Positions 35,922-44,318 of a stretch of DNA of 64,000 bases are shown here, one piece after another. The stretch's first letter is position 1. Every line of letters starts with the position of its first letter. The stretch comes from Streptomyces sp. NA02950. GTDB lineage: Bacteria > Actinomycetota > Actinomycetes > Streptomycetales > Streptomycetaceae. A program made the translations under genes and the position numbers. The stretch covers positions 1,549,001 through 1,613,000 of the forward strand of contig NZ_CP054916.1 of NCBI RefSeq assembly GCF_013364155.1, given 5' to 3'. Under the pieces are notes generated by a model, which did not search any database, was not told the DNA's origin, and saw only the letters and a list, made by a program, of their open reading frames with translations.

Positions 35922-38702
35922 TCAGCGGACGGACCCGGCGGTGAACCGGCGGATCAGGTCGGCGCGCGATGTCAGACCCAGTCGTTCGAAGATGCGGCGC
36001 AGGTGGTAGTCGACGGTGCGTGGGCTCAGACAGAGCCGGGCGGCCACTTCCTTGTTGGTCGCACCCGTCGCCACCAGCCCCGCGATCTGGCGTTGACGCG
36101 AGGTCAGCGCACCGGCCGCGCCGCCCGGACCGGGGTCGTGCTCCTCCTCGGCACACCAGTCCTCACCCATGGCGCGCAGTTCGGCACGGGCCCGGTCGAG
36201 CCACAGCCGTGCCCGGTGCCGCCGGAAGATCTCCGCCGCCTCCCGGAGCTGGCCCCGGGCGTCCATGCGCCGGCGCTCCCGGCCCAGGTACTCACCGTAG
36301 AGCAGGGCCGTGCGGGCGCGCTCGACCTCACGCTCACCGGTGCGGTGCAGACTCAGGGCGTGCCGGAAGTGCCGTTCGGCGTCGTCGGCTTCCAGGAGCG
36401 CGCGGCAGCGAGCCGCCAGCGCCGTCGGCCATCCCCGGCCGACGGCCTCGGCCCACCGGGTGAAGTTCGCCGCCGCCCGCTGTGCGCGTGACCGGTGGCC
36501 CGCTCGAACGGCGGCCTCCACATAGGTGGGCACGGCCTCCAGCGCGATACCGGGGTGCCCCAGCCCCGTCCTGGCGAGGCGATGGAGCTTGTCGGCCGCC
36601 TCCGCCCAGTGTCCGGAGGCGAGGTCGAGCTGTGCCAGGCCCCACAGGCCGAGGGCGGACGCAAGCCCGAGACCGTGTGCCGCCGCGTCGTCGACGACAC
36701 GGTCGGCGTACTGCTCGCAGCTCTCGGTGTCTCCGGCCAGCCCGGCGGCCAGCATCAGCACCCCCATGAGATTGCGGACGCAGGGGAGCTGGCCGGTCCC
36801 ACGGGCCAGCCGCAGCGCCTCGGTGGCGGTCAGCGTGGCGGTGGCGGGCCCGTTCAGCCAGCATTCCGCGTAGGCGAGGTACTGCATGGCGTGTGCCGTG
36901 GTGGGAGTGTCACCCGCCGCGCGCGCCAGCGTCACGGCGCGCGACGCCAGCGCGCGGGCCCGGACGTCGTCGGCGGCGTACAGAGCACCGTGGGCGGCCC
37001 AGGTGAGCAGCAGGGGATCGGCCACCTGCCCGGCCGCGTCCAGACGCCCGCGCAGCCGGGCCACCGCGGCGGGCAGCCGCCCCTGGAACGAGTCGGCCAC
37101 CCCGAGGAGAAGATCGCCGGCGAACCGGCTCTCCGCACGGTCCCGTTCCGGTGCACCGTCCAGTACCGCCAGGGCGCGTCGGCCGGCCTGGACCGGCAGG
37201 GCCGCGTTTCCCGCGTACAGGCCCGCCTCCCCCGCCGCGGCCAGCGCCTTGACCGCGAGTGAGGGGTTGTCGTCGGCCAGCACGTCGGCGGCCGCCAGCA
37301 GTCTGTCGTAGGCGTCGGTCGCCGTGTCGTGGTGGAGGCAGAGCAGGCCCCGCAGATAGGCGATGCGTCCTCGCAGCCATGGCTGATCGGCGGCGACCAG
37401 GTGGTCCGCGCGCTCCAGCAGCCGGGCGGCGCGCCGCAGCCGCCCGGCTTGTCTGCTGGAATCGGCCGCGGCGATCAGTCGGCCCTTCCGGCGGCCGTCC
37501 TCGCTGGTGAGCCGTGCCGAACGTTCCATCAGCGCCGCGGCATGGGCCTGTTCGCCCCGCCGCCGGGCCTGGTCGGCCTGGCGCTCCAGTTCATCGGCCA
37601 GTCCCGCGTTCCGGTCCGGGGTCAGGGCCGCCTCGTGCCAACTGCGGCGATAGTCATCGGTGTCGGCGAAGGCACGGGCCAGCAGTTCATGTGCCCAGTG
37701 CCGTTCGGCCGGGTCCGCGCCGTGGCAGATCGCCCGTCGGACATCGGCCTGGCGGAAGCACACGGTGGTCGCCGACCAGGTCACCAGACCCGCGGCCTCG
37801 GCCGGTTTCAGGGCCGACGGGTCGATGCCCGCTCGCTGGGCCACCCGGAAGAGGGAGAACGGGTCCAGGCGCGGCTCGGTGACCAGGAGCAGCAGCAGCC
37901 GCTGACAGTCGGCGGGGAGCCGGCGGAACCGGGAGAGCCGCAGATGGGTGAGGCGGGGGCCCAGCGGCAGCGGATCAGGTAATTCGGCGGGCTGGCTCAG
38001 CTGTGCCGGGGTCAGGGTGCCGAGCAGTTCCAGCAGGGTGAGGGGGTTGCCGCGGGCCGCGTGGAGGAGCACTTCGCGTACGGCGGGAGCCACCGGCGAC
38101 GGCTGGTGCTCGGCGATCAGCCGCAGGCAGTCGAGGTCGCTCATGCCCGCGAGGTGCAGTACCGGCACACCGGGCATGGACACCGACGCCTCGCCGTCCG
38201 TCCCGGCCAGGATCAGTATCCGCTCGGTGCTGATGCGGCGGGCCACGAATCCGAGGGTGTAGCGGGACTCGGCGTCGGCCCATTGCAGATCGTCTGCGCT
38301 GATCAGCAACGGATGCGCACCGCTTGCCTCCGTCAGCAGCCCCAGCACGGCTGTCGCGACGGCCGATCGCTCCCGGGGCGGGACGAACCCCAGCAGCAGC
38401 CGCTCCAGGGCCGCTCGGGAGGCGGCCGGGAGCCGGCGGAGGCCGGAGGCCAGCGGCCGGACCAGCCGCTGCACCGCTCCGTAGGCGAGGGTCTCCTCGG
38501 CCCGCACTCCGTCGGCGCGGAGGGTGCGGAAGTCGCGCGCCAGGTGGGGGGCGTGCCGGAGCAGCGCGGTCTTGCCGATCCCGGGGTCCCCGGTCAGCAG
38601 CAGGGCGCCGCCTCTGGACTCCCGGCACGCCTCGGCCCGCTGGGCGAGGTGACGGCGCTCGGCCTGTCTGCCGATGAATGAGTGCTCGGTGCCGTACGTC
38701 AT
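35922..38702 (-). CDS. LuxR-family AAA ATPase regulator (LAL type)
   Basis: 926 residues, the usual size for large ATP-binding LuxR regulators. It has an N-terminal P-loop ATPase (LLLTGDPGIGKTALLRHAP, Walker B LLISADDLQWAD), a long TPR-like helical middle, and a C-terminal LuxR helix-turn-helix (LTSRQRQIAGLVATGATNKE then VAARLCLSPRTVDYHLRR). Such regulators often act as pathway activators in secondary metabolism or sugar use, but no biosynthetic cluster adjoins. ATG 38702 has GGGAGG nine bases upstream. Divergent from a TetR gene with two palindromes in the shared region. Confidence 0.88.
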   Translation of the reverse strand: MTYGTEHSFIGRQAERRHLAQRAEACRESRGGALLLTGDPGIGKTALLRHAPHLARDFRTLRADGVRAEETLAYGAVQRLVRPLASGLRRLPAASRAALERLLLGFVPPRERSAVATAVLGLLTEASGAHPLLISADDLQWADAESRYTLGFVARRISTERILILAGTDGEASVSMPGVPVLHLAGMSDLDCLRLIAEHQPSPVAPAVREVLLHAARGNPLTLLELLGTLTPAQLSQPAELPDPLPLGPRLTHLRLSRFRRLPADCQRLLLLLVTEPRLDPFSLFRVAQRAGIDPSALKPAEAAGLVTWSATTVCFRQADVRRAICHGADPAERHWAHELLARAFADTDDYRRSWHEAALTPDRNAGLADELERQADQARRRGEQAHAAALMERSARLTSEDGRRKGRLIAAADSSRQAGRLRRAARLLERADHLVAADQPWLRGRIAYLRGLLCLHHDTATDAYDRLLAAADVLADDNPSLAVKALAAAGEAGLYAGNAALPVQAGRRALAVLDGAPERDRAESRFAGDLLLGVADSFQGRLPAAVARLRGRLDAAGQVADPLLLTWAAHGALYAADDVRARALASRAVTLARAAGDTPTTAHAMQYLAYAECWLNGPATATLTATEALRLARGTGQLPCVRNLMGVLMLAAGLAGDTESCEQYADRVVDDAAAHGLGLASALGLWGLAQLDLASGHWAEAADKLHRLARTGLGHPGIALEAVPTYVEAAVRAGHRSRAQRAAANFTRWAEAVGRGWPTALAARCRALLEADDAERHFRHALSLHRTGEREVERARTALLYGEYLGRERRRMDARGQLREAAEIFRRHRARLWLDRARAELRAMGEDWCAEEEHDPGPGGAAGALTSRQRQIAGLVATGATNKEVAARLCLSPRTVDYHLRRIFERLGLTSRADLIRRFTAGSVR

Positions 38703-38748
38703 GAACGCACGCCTCCCGGCTCGGTGGCTGAGGGAGAACAGCTGAGGG

Positions 38749-38780
38749 AGAATAATGGCTATTCTTGCGCGTGAGCGCAA
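38749..38780. promoter_or_regulatory. two abutting palindromes in the LuxR/TetR divergent promoter
   Basis: First palindrome: AGAATA-ATGGC-TATTCT (38749-38765), perfect over six bases each side. Second: TTGCGC-GTGA-GCGCAA (38765-38780), also perfect. They share the base at 38765. TATTCT itself resembles a -10 hexamer for the TetR gene. Confidence 0.6.
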
Positions 38781-38803
38781 CAGACCGCGGCTACGCTGGC
38801 GTT

Positions 38804-39409
38804 GTGGCAGAGCCCGAATCCCTCCCTGGCCCGTCCAGCGCCCTGATCCGTGACCGGCTGATCGAGGCGGCGGTCCAGGAATTCGGTGAGCGGGGTTACG
38901 ACCGGGCCCGGGTGCAGGACATCGCGCGCCGCGCCGGGCTCTCGACGGGGGCCATCTACGGCAACTTCCGCAACAAGGCCGAACTGCTCGCCGAGGCGGT
39001 GGACTTCGGTCTGGCCTCCGCCTCCCGCAAGCTGGGCGAGGCGCTGGACCGCGGTGCCGGACCCGCCGGTGTGCTGGAAATGATCACCACCGACCTCTCC
39101 GATCCCCGTCGGCGGATGTGGGCACCGCTGATCAGCGAGGCCCTTGCCGCCGCGCGGCGGGACGCCGAGGTCGCCCGCAGGGTCCACAACGCGCTGCGCA
39201 GGGTTGAGCACCATGTGACGGAACTGGTCGCGCTCGCCCAGCGGGACGGCTCCTTCGCCGCCGATGTCGACGCCGCGTCCTGTGCTCGCCTGGTGCTGTG
39301 CGTATCCATCGGCGTGGACATTCTCACCTCGCTGAACGTGGAGGGCCCGGACCGCGACAGCTGGGTCACCGCCATGCACCGCCTGTTCGCCGCGTTCACG
39401 AATCGGTGA
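38804..39409 (+). CDS. TetR-family regulator
   Basis: 201 residues from GTG 38804. Helix-turn-helix: LIEAAVQEFGERGYDRARVQ then DIARRAGLSTGAIYGNF. The C-terminal part has the TetR_C pattern with a helix-rich ligand domain (LVLCVSIGVDILTSLNV). It probably controls itself and the divergent LuxR gene through the palindromes at 38749-38780. A start at TTG 38765 is possible but would place the palindrome in the coding region. Confidence 0.82.
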   Translation: MAEPESLPGPSSALIRDRLIEAAVQEFGERGYDRARVQDIARRAGLSTGAIYGNFRNKAELLAEAVDFGLASASRKLGEALDRGAGPAGVLEMITTDLSDPRRRMWAPLISEALAAARRDAEVARRVHNALRRVEHHVTELVALAQRDGSFAADVDAASCARLVLCVSIGVDILTSLNVEGPDRDSWVTAMHRLFAAFTNR

Positions 39410-39581
39410 AGTCGCCGGTGTCGGGCCGGTGATACCGGCCAATGGCCATCGGAATGGGCAGGTCAGCACCTCTTCGCGAGATTCCCGGATTTCTTGTTCC
39501 GTGCGCATGCGTTGACATGGGCAAGGGCAGACCGCACGCTACGGTGAGCCGAGCCGGAGACATCTCGGTGAACTGCCGCAC

Positions 39582-39597
39582 CCGATAGGGATATCGG
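39582..39597. promoter_or_regulatory. palindrome upstream of the secreted His-rich protein gene
   Basis: CCGATA-GGGA-TATCGG, perfect over six bases each side, in the 300-base gap between the TetR stop and the GTG at 39710. TTGACA at 39512-39517 lies upstream but no matching -10 was found at normal spacing. Nothing else was seen in the gap. Confidence 0.4.
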
Positions 39598-39709
39598 CCT
39601 TCAACGGCATCCGGATAAGCGATTCCGCACACCATGCCCCCCTTGTGCACAGCCTCTTGAGAATCGCGCCACCAGTTCCGGAGAACTGCCCCGGAAAAGG
39701 GAGGAAATC

Positions 39710-40738
39710 GTGTCCTCGAGAAAGATTCCATTAACGGCCGGAGCCATGGCCGTGGCCTGTTCGGTCGGCGCCGCGCTGACCCTCGGCGCCCTCGGCGGCC
39801 CGGCCCCCGCGGCGGCACGGGAGACCGCGCCGGATGTACGGCACACCGCCGCCCCGCAGACCACGACCGTACGGTACGGGCCGTTCACCATCCCCGCCGC
39901 GGGCGACCACGGCCACGACGACGATCACGGCGGCGGCCACGGCCGGGTCCGGGACGACGACCACGGCAACGGGACGACCCACAACCGCATCACGTTCAAC
40001 ATCAAGAAGCCGTGCGACAACTGCTTCATCACCGGCTTCAAGCCCAATCTCGTCTACCCGGACGGGTCGAACGCGAACGTCAACACGGGGCCGATGCTGC
40101 ACCACGCGGTGCTGGGCACGCACCGGAGGTCCGACACCGTATGCAAGGGCCCCCAGCGGGTATTCGCATCCGGCAATGAGCGGATGGAAAGCGTCCTGCC
40201 GTCCGGTTACGGCGTGAAGGTCAAACGGGGCGAGCGCTGGAACATGCTCTACGACCTGATGAACCATGAGCACAAGGAGAAAACCGTCTACATTTCCATC
40301 ACCTACACGCACGAGTCGGCGGCGGGCTCACAACTCAAGCCCGTCACCCCGATCTGGATGGACGCCGGCGGTTGTCTCGGCAGCATTTGGGACGCCCCCG
40401 AGGGCGTCAGCGAAAAGACCCGGCGGTGGCGTTCCACGATATCCGGGAGGCTTGTGCACATGCGCGGCCACCTCCACCACGGCGGCCACTCCGTGCGGAC
40501 CGAGAACCTCACCACCGGCAAGCTCCTGTGCAAGGTGGTGGCCACGGAGGGCGGCAGCCCCGAGTTCATCGATCCCCACGGACGCACCGAGATCTCGGAC
40601 ATGCCGCCGTGCAGCGGTGACCCGCTCGGCACGATCCACCGCGGTGACGTCCTCCAGGTCACCGGCAGGTACGAGATCGACGGCCATACGCACGACAACG
40701 TGATGGGGATCATGGTCGGCTGGGTGGCCAAGGACTGA
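39710..40738 (+). CDS. secreted His-rich protein resembling SURNod19/copper monooxygenase-fold proteins
   Basis: 342 residues. A signal peptide (about 1-37, ending APAAARE) is followed by an Asp/His/Gly-rich stretch. The mature domain contains PMLHHAVLG, GYGVKVKRGERWNMLYDLMN, LVHMRGHLHHGG and IDGHTHDNVMGIM. The spacing of His pairs and H-x-H motifs recalls PHM-like copper proteins and the SURNod19 family. The paired Cys in KKPCDNCFITGF suggest a disulfide. GTG 39710 has a strong GGGAGGAAA site. Activity is not established. It heads a group with a membrane protein and a secreted esterase. Confidence 0.55.
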   Translation: MSSRKIPLTAGAMAVACSVGAALTLGALGGPAPAAARETAPDVRHTAAPQTTTVRYGPFTIPAAGDHGHDDDHGGGHGRVRDDDHGNGTTHNRITFNIKKPCDNCFITGFKPNLVYPDGSNANVNTGPMLHHAVLGTHRRSDTVCKGPQRVFASGNERMESVLPSGYGVKVKRGERWNMLYDLMNHEHKEKTVYISITYTHESAAGSQLKPVTPIWMDAGGCLGSIWDAPEGVSEKTRRWRSTISGRLVHMRGHLHHGGHSVRTENLTTGKLLCKVVATEGGSPEFIDPHGRTEISDMPPCSGDPLGTIHRGDVLQVTGRYEIDGHTHDNVMGIMVGWVAKD

Positions 40739-40757
40739 TCCGCACCGACGAGCCCAC

Positions 40758-40782
40758 GGGGCGGGCCGGTCGTGCCCGCCCC
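40758..40782 (+). terminator. hairpin after the secreted His-rich protein gene
   Basis: Perfect 9-bp stem GGGGCGGGC (40758-40766) and GCCCGCCCC (40774-40782) with a 7-base loop, starting 20 bases past the stop. Confidence 0.7.
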
Positions 40783-40811
40783 ACCGACCACCATCGCCGA
40801 GAGGGGGTCCC

Positions 40812-41351
40812 ATGACCCCGCAACGGGTCCGTGGCCCGGTGGCCTGGTGGGTGCTCGGCGCCGCCGACGCGCTCATCTGCCTGGGGTGGGCGGGCAGTGT
40901 GTGGGTGGCCTCGCATGTGGAGGCCGACCCCGTACTGCACACCGCCGCGCTCTTCGCCCATCTGGGGGCCCTGGTCCTCGGCATGGGCGCGGTGCTGACC
41001 GTCGACTACTACGGGCTGCTGTGGATCCTGGGGCGGCGCACCCTGCGTCAGGTACTGGACTTCATGGGCCCGTTGCACGTGCCCATCTGGACCGGACTGA
41101 CGGGCCTGGTGCTGAGCGGGGTCATGCTCCACCCCGATCCGGCGGCCCCGCTCACCCGGATCAAGCTGGTGCTCGTCCTGGTGATCGCGCTCAACGGCGT
41201 GCACGCCGGGAATCTGCACCGCGGACTGGCCGAGCGGGACGAGCGGCCGCCCGCACGGCGGCTGCTGATACGCGGGGGGATCTCGGCCGTCGTCTCCCAG
41301 CTCGGCTGGTGGGGCGCCTTGGGCATCGGGTTCGTCAACAGCCAGTCATGA
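40812..41351 (+). CDS. four-span membrane protein of unknown function
   Basis: 179 residues, about four membrane helices with short loops (VAWWVLGAADALICLGWAGS, LFAHLGALVLGMGAVLTVDY, IWTGLTGLVLSGVMLHPDPA, IKLVLVLVIALNGVHAGN). Conserved-looking His residues (HLG, H near VMLHP, HAGNLH) lie at helix ends, which could suit a haem or metal. This is speculation. ATG 40812, with GAGGGG upstream; 36 bases before the esterase gene, so probably co-transcribed with it. Confidence 0.6.
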   Translation: MTPQRVRGPVAWWVLGAADALICLGWAGSVWVASHVEADPVLHTAALFAHLGALVLGMGAVLTVDYYGLLWILGRRTLRQVLDFMGPLHVPIWTGLTGLVLSGVMLHPDPAAPLTRIKLVLVLVIALNGVHAGNLHRGLAERDERPPARRLLIRGGISAVVSQLGWWGALGIGFVNSQS

Positions 41352-41387
41352 ACGCGAGCGTGAACGCGAGCAACATGAAGGAGACCG

Positions 41388-43043
41388 ATGAGATCCCGCA
41401 GTGTGCTCCCTACCGTCATCCGTGCCGCCCTCGCCGTCGCGGCACTGCTGCTGTCGCTCACGGCGGCCCCGGACACCGCGGCCGCTCCGGCAGGACCCGG
41501 TCACGGCCCGCTGGTCGTGCGCCCCGCGCAGGGCGCGGTGCGCGGCGCGGCCGGTGACGACGGCGGCCGGGTCTTCCAGGGCATTCCCTTCGCCGCTCCC
41601 CCGACCGGAGAGCTGCGCTGGCGCCCGCCCCGGCCGGCAGCGTCCTGGCACGGCGTACGGAACGCCACCGAACCGGCCGGCCCCTGCGCCCAGTTGCCTT
41701 TGACGCTGCTCCCGGACGGCGGCCCCGTGCTGCCCGGTGACTCCAACCGGACCGGCAGCACCGCGGAGGACTGCCTGTACCTCAATGTGTGGACCCCGCC
41801 CCGCCCGGCGCGCGGGCCCCTGCCGGTGCTGGTGTGGCTGCACGGCGGCGGCAACGCCTACGGCGCCGGAAGCGACTACGACGGCGCCGCGCTGGCCGCG
41901 CGGGGGCTCGTCGTGGTCACGGTCAACTACCGCCTCGGGGCGCTGGGGTTCCTCGCCCACCCCGCCCTGTCGGCCGAGAGCGCGGACCGTGCCTCGGGTG
42001 ACTACGGTCTGATGGACCAGCAGGCCGCGCTGCGCTGGGTACGGCACAACATCGGCGCGTTCGGCGGCGACCGGAACAGGGTCACCCTCGGCGGTCAGTC
42101 CGCGGGATCCGTCGACACCTGCCTCCACATCGCCTCGCCGACCGCGAAGCGCCTGTTCCACCGGGCCGTCCAGCAGAGCGGGAGCTGTGCGTCGGAGGAT
42201 GCCGCCGCCCCGCTCCCCCTGGCCGCGGCCGAGCAGCGGGGACAGAGCTTCGCGGCCTCCATGGGGTGCGCCGATCCGAAGTCCGCGCCGGCCTGCCTGC
42301 GCAGGGTACCCGCCACCGAGCTCATCCGCAGTGCCCCGGGAGCCCTGCCCCTGTGGACGGGGAACACCGGGCCGCGCATCCTCCCGGTCGCGCCGCGGCA
42401 GGCATGGGCCACCGGCCGGGTGAACACGGTCCCGACGCTGAGCGGCAGCACCCATGACGAGTACCGCTACTTCACCGCGCTGTACGTGGATCTGCTGGGC
42501 GGCGGTCCGCTCACGCCCCCGGCCTACGCCGCCTTGATCAGGGCGCAGTACCCGGCCGACGCGGCGGCCGTCCTCGCCAGGTACCCGGCTTCCGCGTACG
42601 CGTCCCCGAACCTGGCCTACGCCACCGTCGGCACCGATCAGAAGTTCGCCTGTCCGGCGCGGGCGGACAGCCGCCTGTACAGCGGCCGGACGCCCGTCTA
42701 CGCCTACGAGTTCAACGATCCCCAGGCGCCGCCGTTCATTCCGGCGCCGCACACCCCCCAGGGCGCCTTCCACGCCTCGGAGCTGGCCTATCTGTTCCCG
42801 ATGGACGGCGTGCCACCGCTGACCCCGGCCCAGCGCAGGCTGTCGCACACGATGACCGGCTACTGGGCGCGGTTCGCCGCCACCGGCGATCCCAACGGTC
42901 CGGGCTCGGCGCCCCGTTGGCCGCGGTACACCGCCGACCGCGACCGCATTCAGGTGCTGGCCCCGGACCGTACCGCGCCCACCGGCGGTTTCGCGGCCGA
43001 CCACCAGTGCGCGTACTGGCAGCCGCCGTCCCGCGCGCACTGA
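41388..43043 (+). CDS. secreted type B carboxylesterase
   Basis: 551 residues with a clear signal peptide (about 1-32, AAAPAGP). Carboxylesterase/lipase type B motifs: GIPFAAPPTGELRWRPP, EDCLYLNVWTP, VLVWLHGGGNAYG (oxyanion hole), and GGQSAGS with nucleophile S238. The later acidic residue is in SGSTHDEYRYF, and the His is in FHASELAYLFP. It hydrolyses carboxylic esters outside the cell. AAGGAG lies just upstream of ATG 41388. No membrane anchor. Confidence 0.88.
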   Translation: MRSRSVLPTVIRAALAVAALLLSLTAAPDTAAAPAGPGHGPLVVRPAQGAVRGAAGDDGGRVFQGIPFAAPPTGELRWRPPRPAASWHGVRNATEPAGPCAQLPLTLLPDGGPVLPGDSNRTGSTAEDCLYLNVWTPPRPARGPLPVLVWLHGGGNAYGAGSDYDGAALAARGLVVVTVNYRLGALGFLAHPALSAESADRASGDYGLMDQQAALRWVRHNIGAFGGDRNRVTLGGQSAGSVDTCLHIASPTAKRLFHRAVQQSGSCASEDAAAPLPLAAAEQRGQSFAASMGCADPKSAPACLRRVPATELIRSAPGALPLWTGNTGPRILPVAPRQAWATGRVNTVPTLSGSTHDEYRYFTALYVDLLGGGPLTPPAYAALIRAQYPADAAAVLARYPASAYASPNLAYATVGTDQKFACPARADSRLYSGRTPVYAYEFNDPQAPPFIPAPHTPQGAFHASELAYLFPMDGVPPLTPAQRRLSHTMTGYWARFAATGDPNGPGSAPRWPRYTADRDRIQVLAPDRTAPTGGFAADHQCAYWQPPSRAH

Positions 43044-43061
43044 GGGGACCGTCCGGCGGGA

Positions 43062-44288
43062 TCAGGACGCGCCGAGCGCCGCCAGCGGATCGTCGAGCAC
43101 CGTCTGCCACGCCAACTCGGCGGCGCCCACCAGGCTGTTGTGGTCCAGTGTGCACGGCAGGATCGGCACGCCCCCGCTGCGTCCCCACAGGCTGCATTCG
43201 GCCACCACGGTCCGCAGCCGCTCCGGTTCGGCCTCCACCAGCTCGCGGTGCAGGCCGCCGAGGATGATGCGGTCCGGGTTGAGGATGTTGACGAGTCCGG
43301 CCAGGCCCAGGCCGAGGCGGTCGATGAGCAGGTCGGCCGCGGCCCGTACGGACGGGTCGTCGTACTCGTCCCGGAGCAGGTCGCGGGCCTGCTGGAGCAG
43401 CGAGACCTCGGGACCCGGTTCGCGCCCGGCCGCGGTGAGGAAGGCGAGCGGATCGGCCTCGACGTCCAGGCAGCCGCGGCTGCCGCAATGGCAGGGCCGG
43501 CCCTCGGGGTTGACGGTCAGATGGCCGACCTCGAGGGCCAGTCCCGCGCTGCCCGTGTGCAGCCTCCCGTCGAGCACGAGCGCGCCACCCACGCCCCGGT
43601 GGCCGGTGCCGACGCACAGCAGATGCTGGGCGCCGCGGCCGGCGCCGTGGCGGTGTTCGGCGAGTGCGGCGAGGTTGACATCGTTGCCCGCCAGGCCCTC
43701 GACCGGCTCCCCGCTGGGGCTGGTGACGCCCGCCGCGGCCAGGCTGCGGGTGAACAGCTCGTGCACCGGGGCGCCCGCGGGCCAGGCGACGTGCAGCGGG
43801 TTCAGGGCGGTGCCCTCCGGTTCGGCGACCGCGGACGGGACGGCCAGCCCCGCGCCGATACAGCGGCGACCGGATTCCCGCAGCAGTTCGACCCCGGCCT
43901 CGACCACCGCGTCGATGACATGCGCCGGGTCTGCGGGGACGGTCATACAGCCCGGGGCGGTGGCCACGAGCGTGCCGCCGAGTCCGACGAGCGCCGCGCG
44001 GAACCCGTCGGCGTGCACCTGGGCGGCGAGCGCTACGGGGCCGCGCGGGGCGATCTCGAGGCGGTGCGAGGGCCGCCCCTGCGCGCCGGCGGAGCCGAGC
44101 GGGCGGGAGTCGACCTGGATCAGTCCGAGCGCCTCCAGTTCGGCCGCGACGGCTCCCGCCGTCGCGCGCGTCACCCCGAGCTCGGCCGTCAGCACCGCGC
44201 GGGTGGGTGCGCGGCCGGTGTGGACGAGCTCCAGCGCAGGTCCAAGAGCGCTTCGGCCGCGCTCAAGCCTTGTCCGTGTCTGGGTCAC
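43062..44288 (-). CDS. ROK-family transcriptional regulator
   Basis: 408 residues. An N-terminal winged helix-turn-helix (TRAVLTAELGVTRATAGAVA) is followed by a ROK domain with the zinc motif CHCGSRGCLDVEAD, where the last Glu of the family pattern is Asp. Such proteins repress sugar genes. GTG 44288 is preferred: nine bases upstream is a -10-like TGAGAAT, so the mRNA may be leaderless. A longer start at 44327 would overlap the divergent transporter's promoter and is less likely. The divergent MFS gene is the probable target. Confidence 0.82.
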   Translation of the reverse strand: MTQTRTRLERGRSALGPALELVHTGRAPTRAVLTAELGVTRATAGAVAAELEALGLIQVDSRPLGSAGAQGRPSHRLEIAPRGPVALAAQVHADGFRAALVGLGGTLVATAPGCMTVPADPAHVIDAVVEAGVELLRESGRRCIGAGLAVPSAVAEPEGTALNPLHVAWPAGAPVHELFTRSLAAAGVTSPSGEPVEGLAGNDVNLAALAEHRHGAGRGAQHLLCVGTGHRGVGGALVLDGRLHTGSAGLALEVGHLTVNPEGRPCHCGSRGCLDVEADPLAFLTAAGREPGPEVSLLQQARDLLRDEYDDPSVRAAADLLIDRLGLGLAGLVNILNPDRIILGGLHRELVEAEPERLRTVVAECSLWGRSGGVPILPCTLDHNSLVGAAELAWQTVLDDPLAALGAS

Positions 44289-44293
44289 GGTCC

Positions 44294-44318
44294 TATTCTC
44301 ACTTTGTGCCGACACTAA
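44294..44318. promoter_or_regulatory. compact divergent promoter with leaderless transporter start
   Basis: TATTCT (44294-44299) lies seven bases before GTG 44306 of the MFS gene, the spacing expected for a leaderless mRNA. TTTGTG...CACTAAA (44303-44318) is an imperfect inverted repeat that could bind the ROK regulator. Only 17 bases separate the two start codons. Confidence 0.45.
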
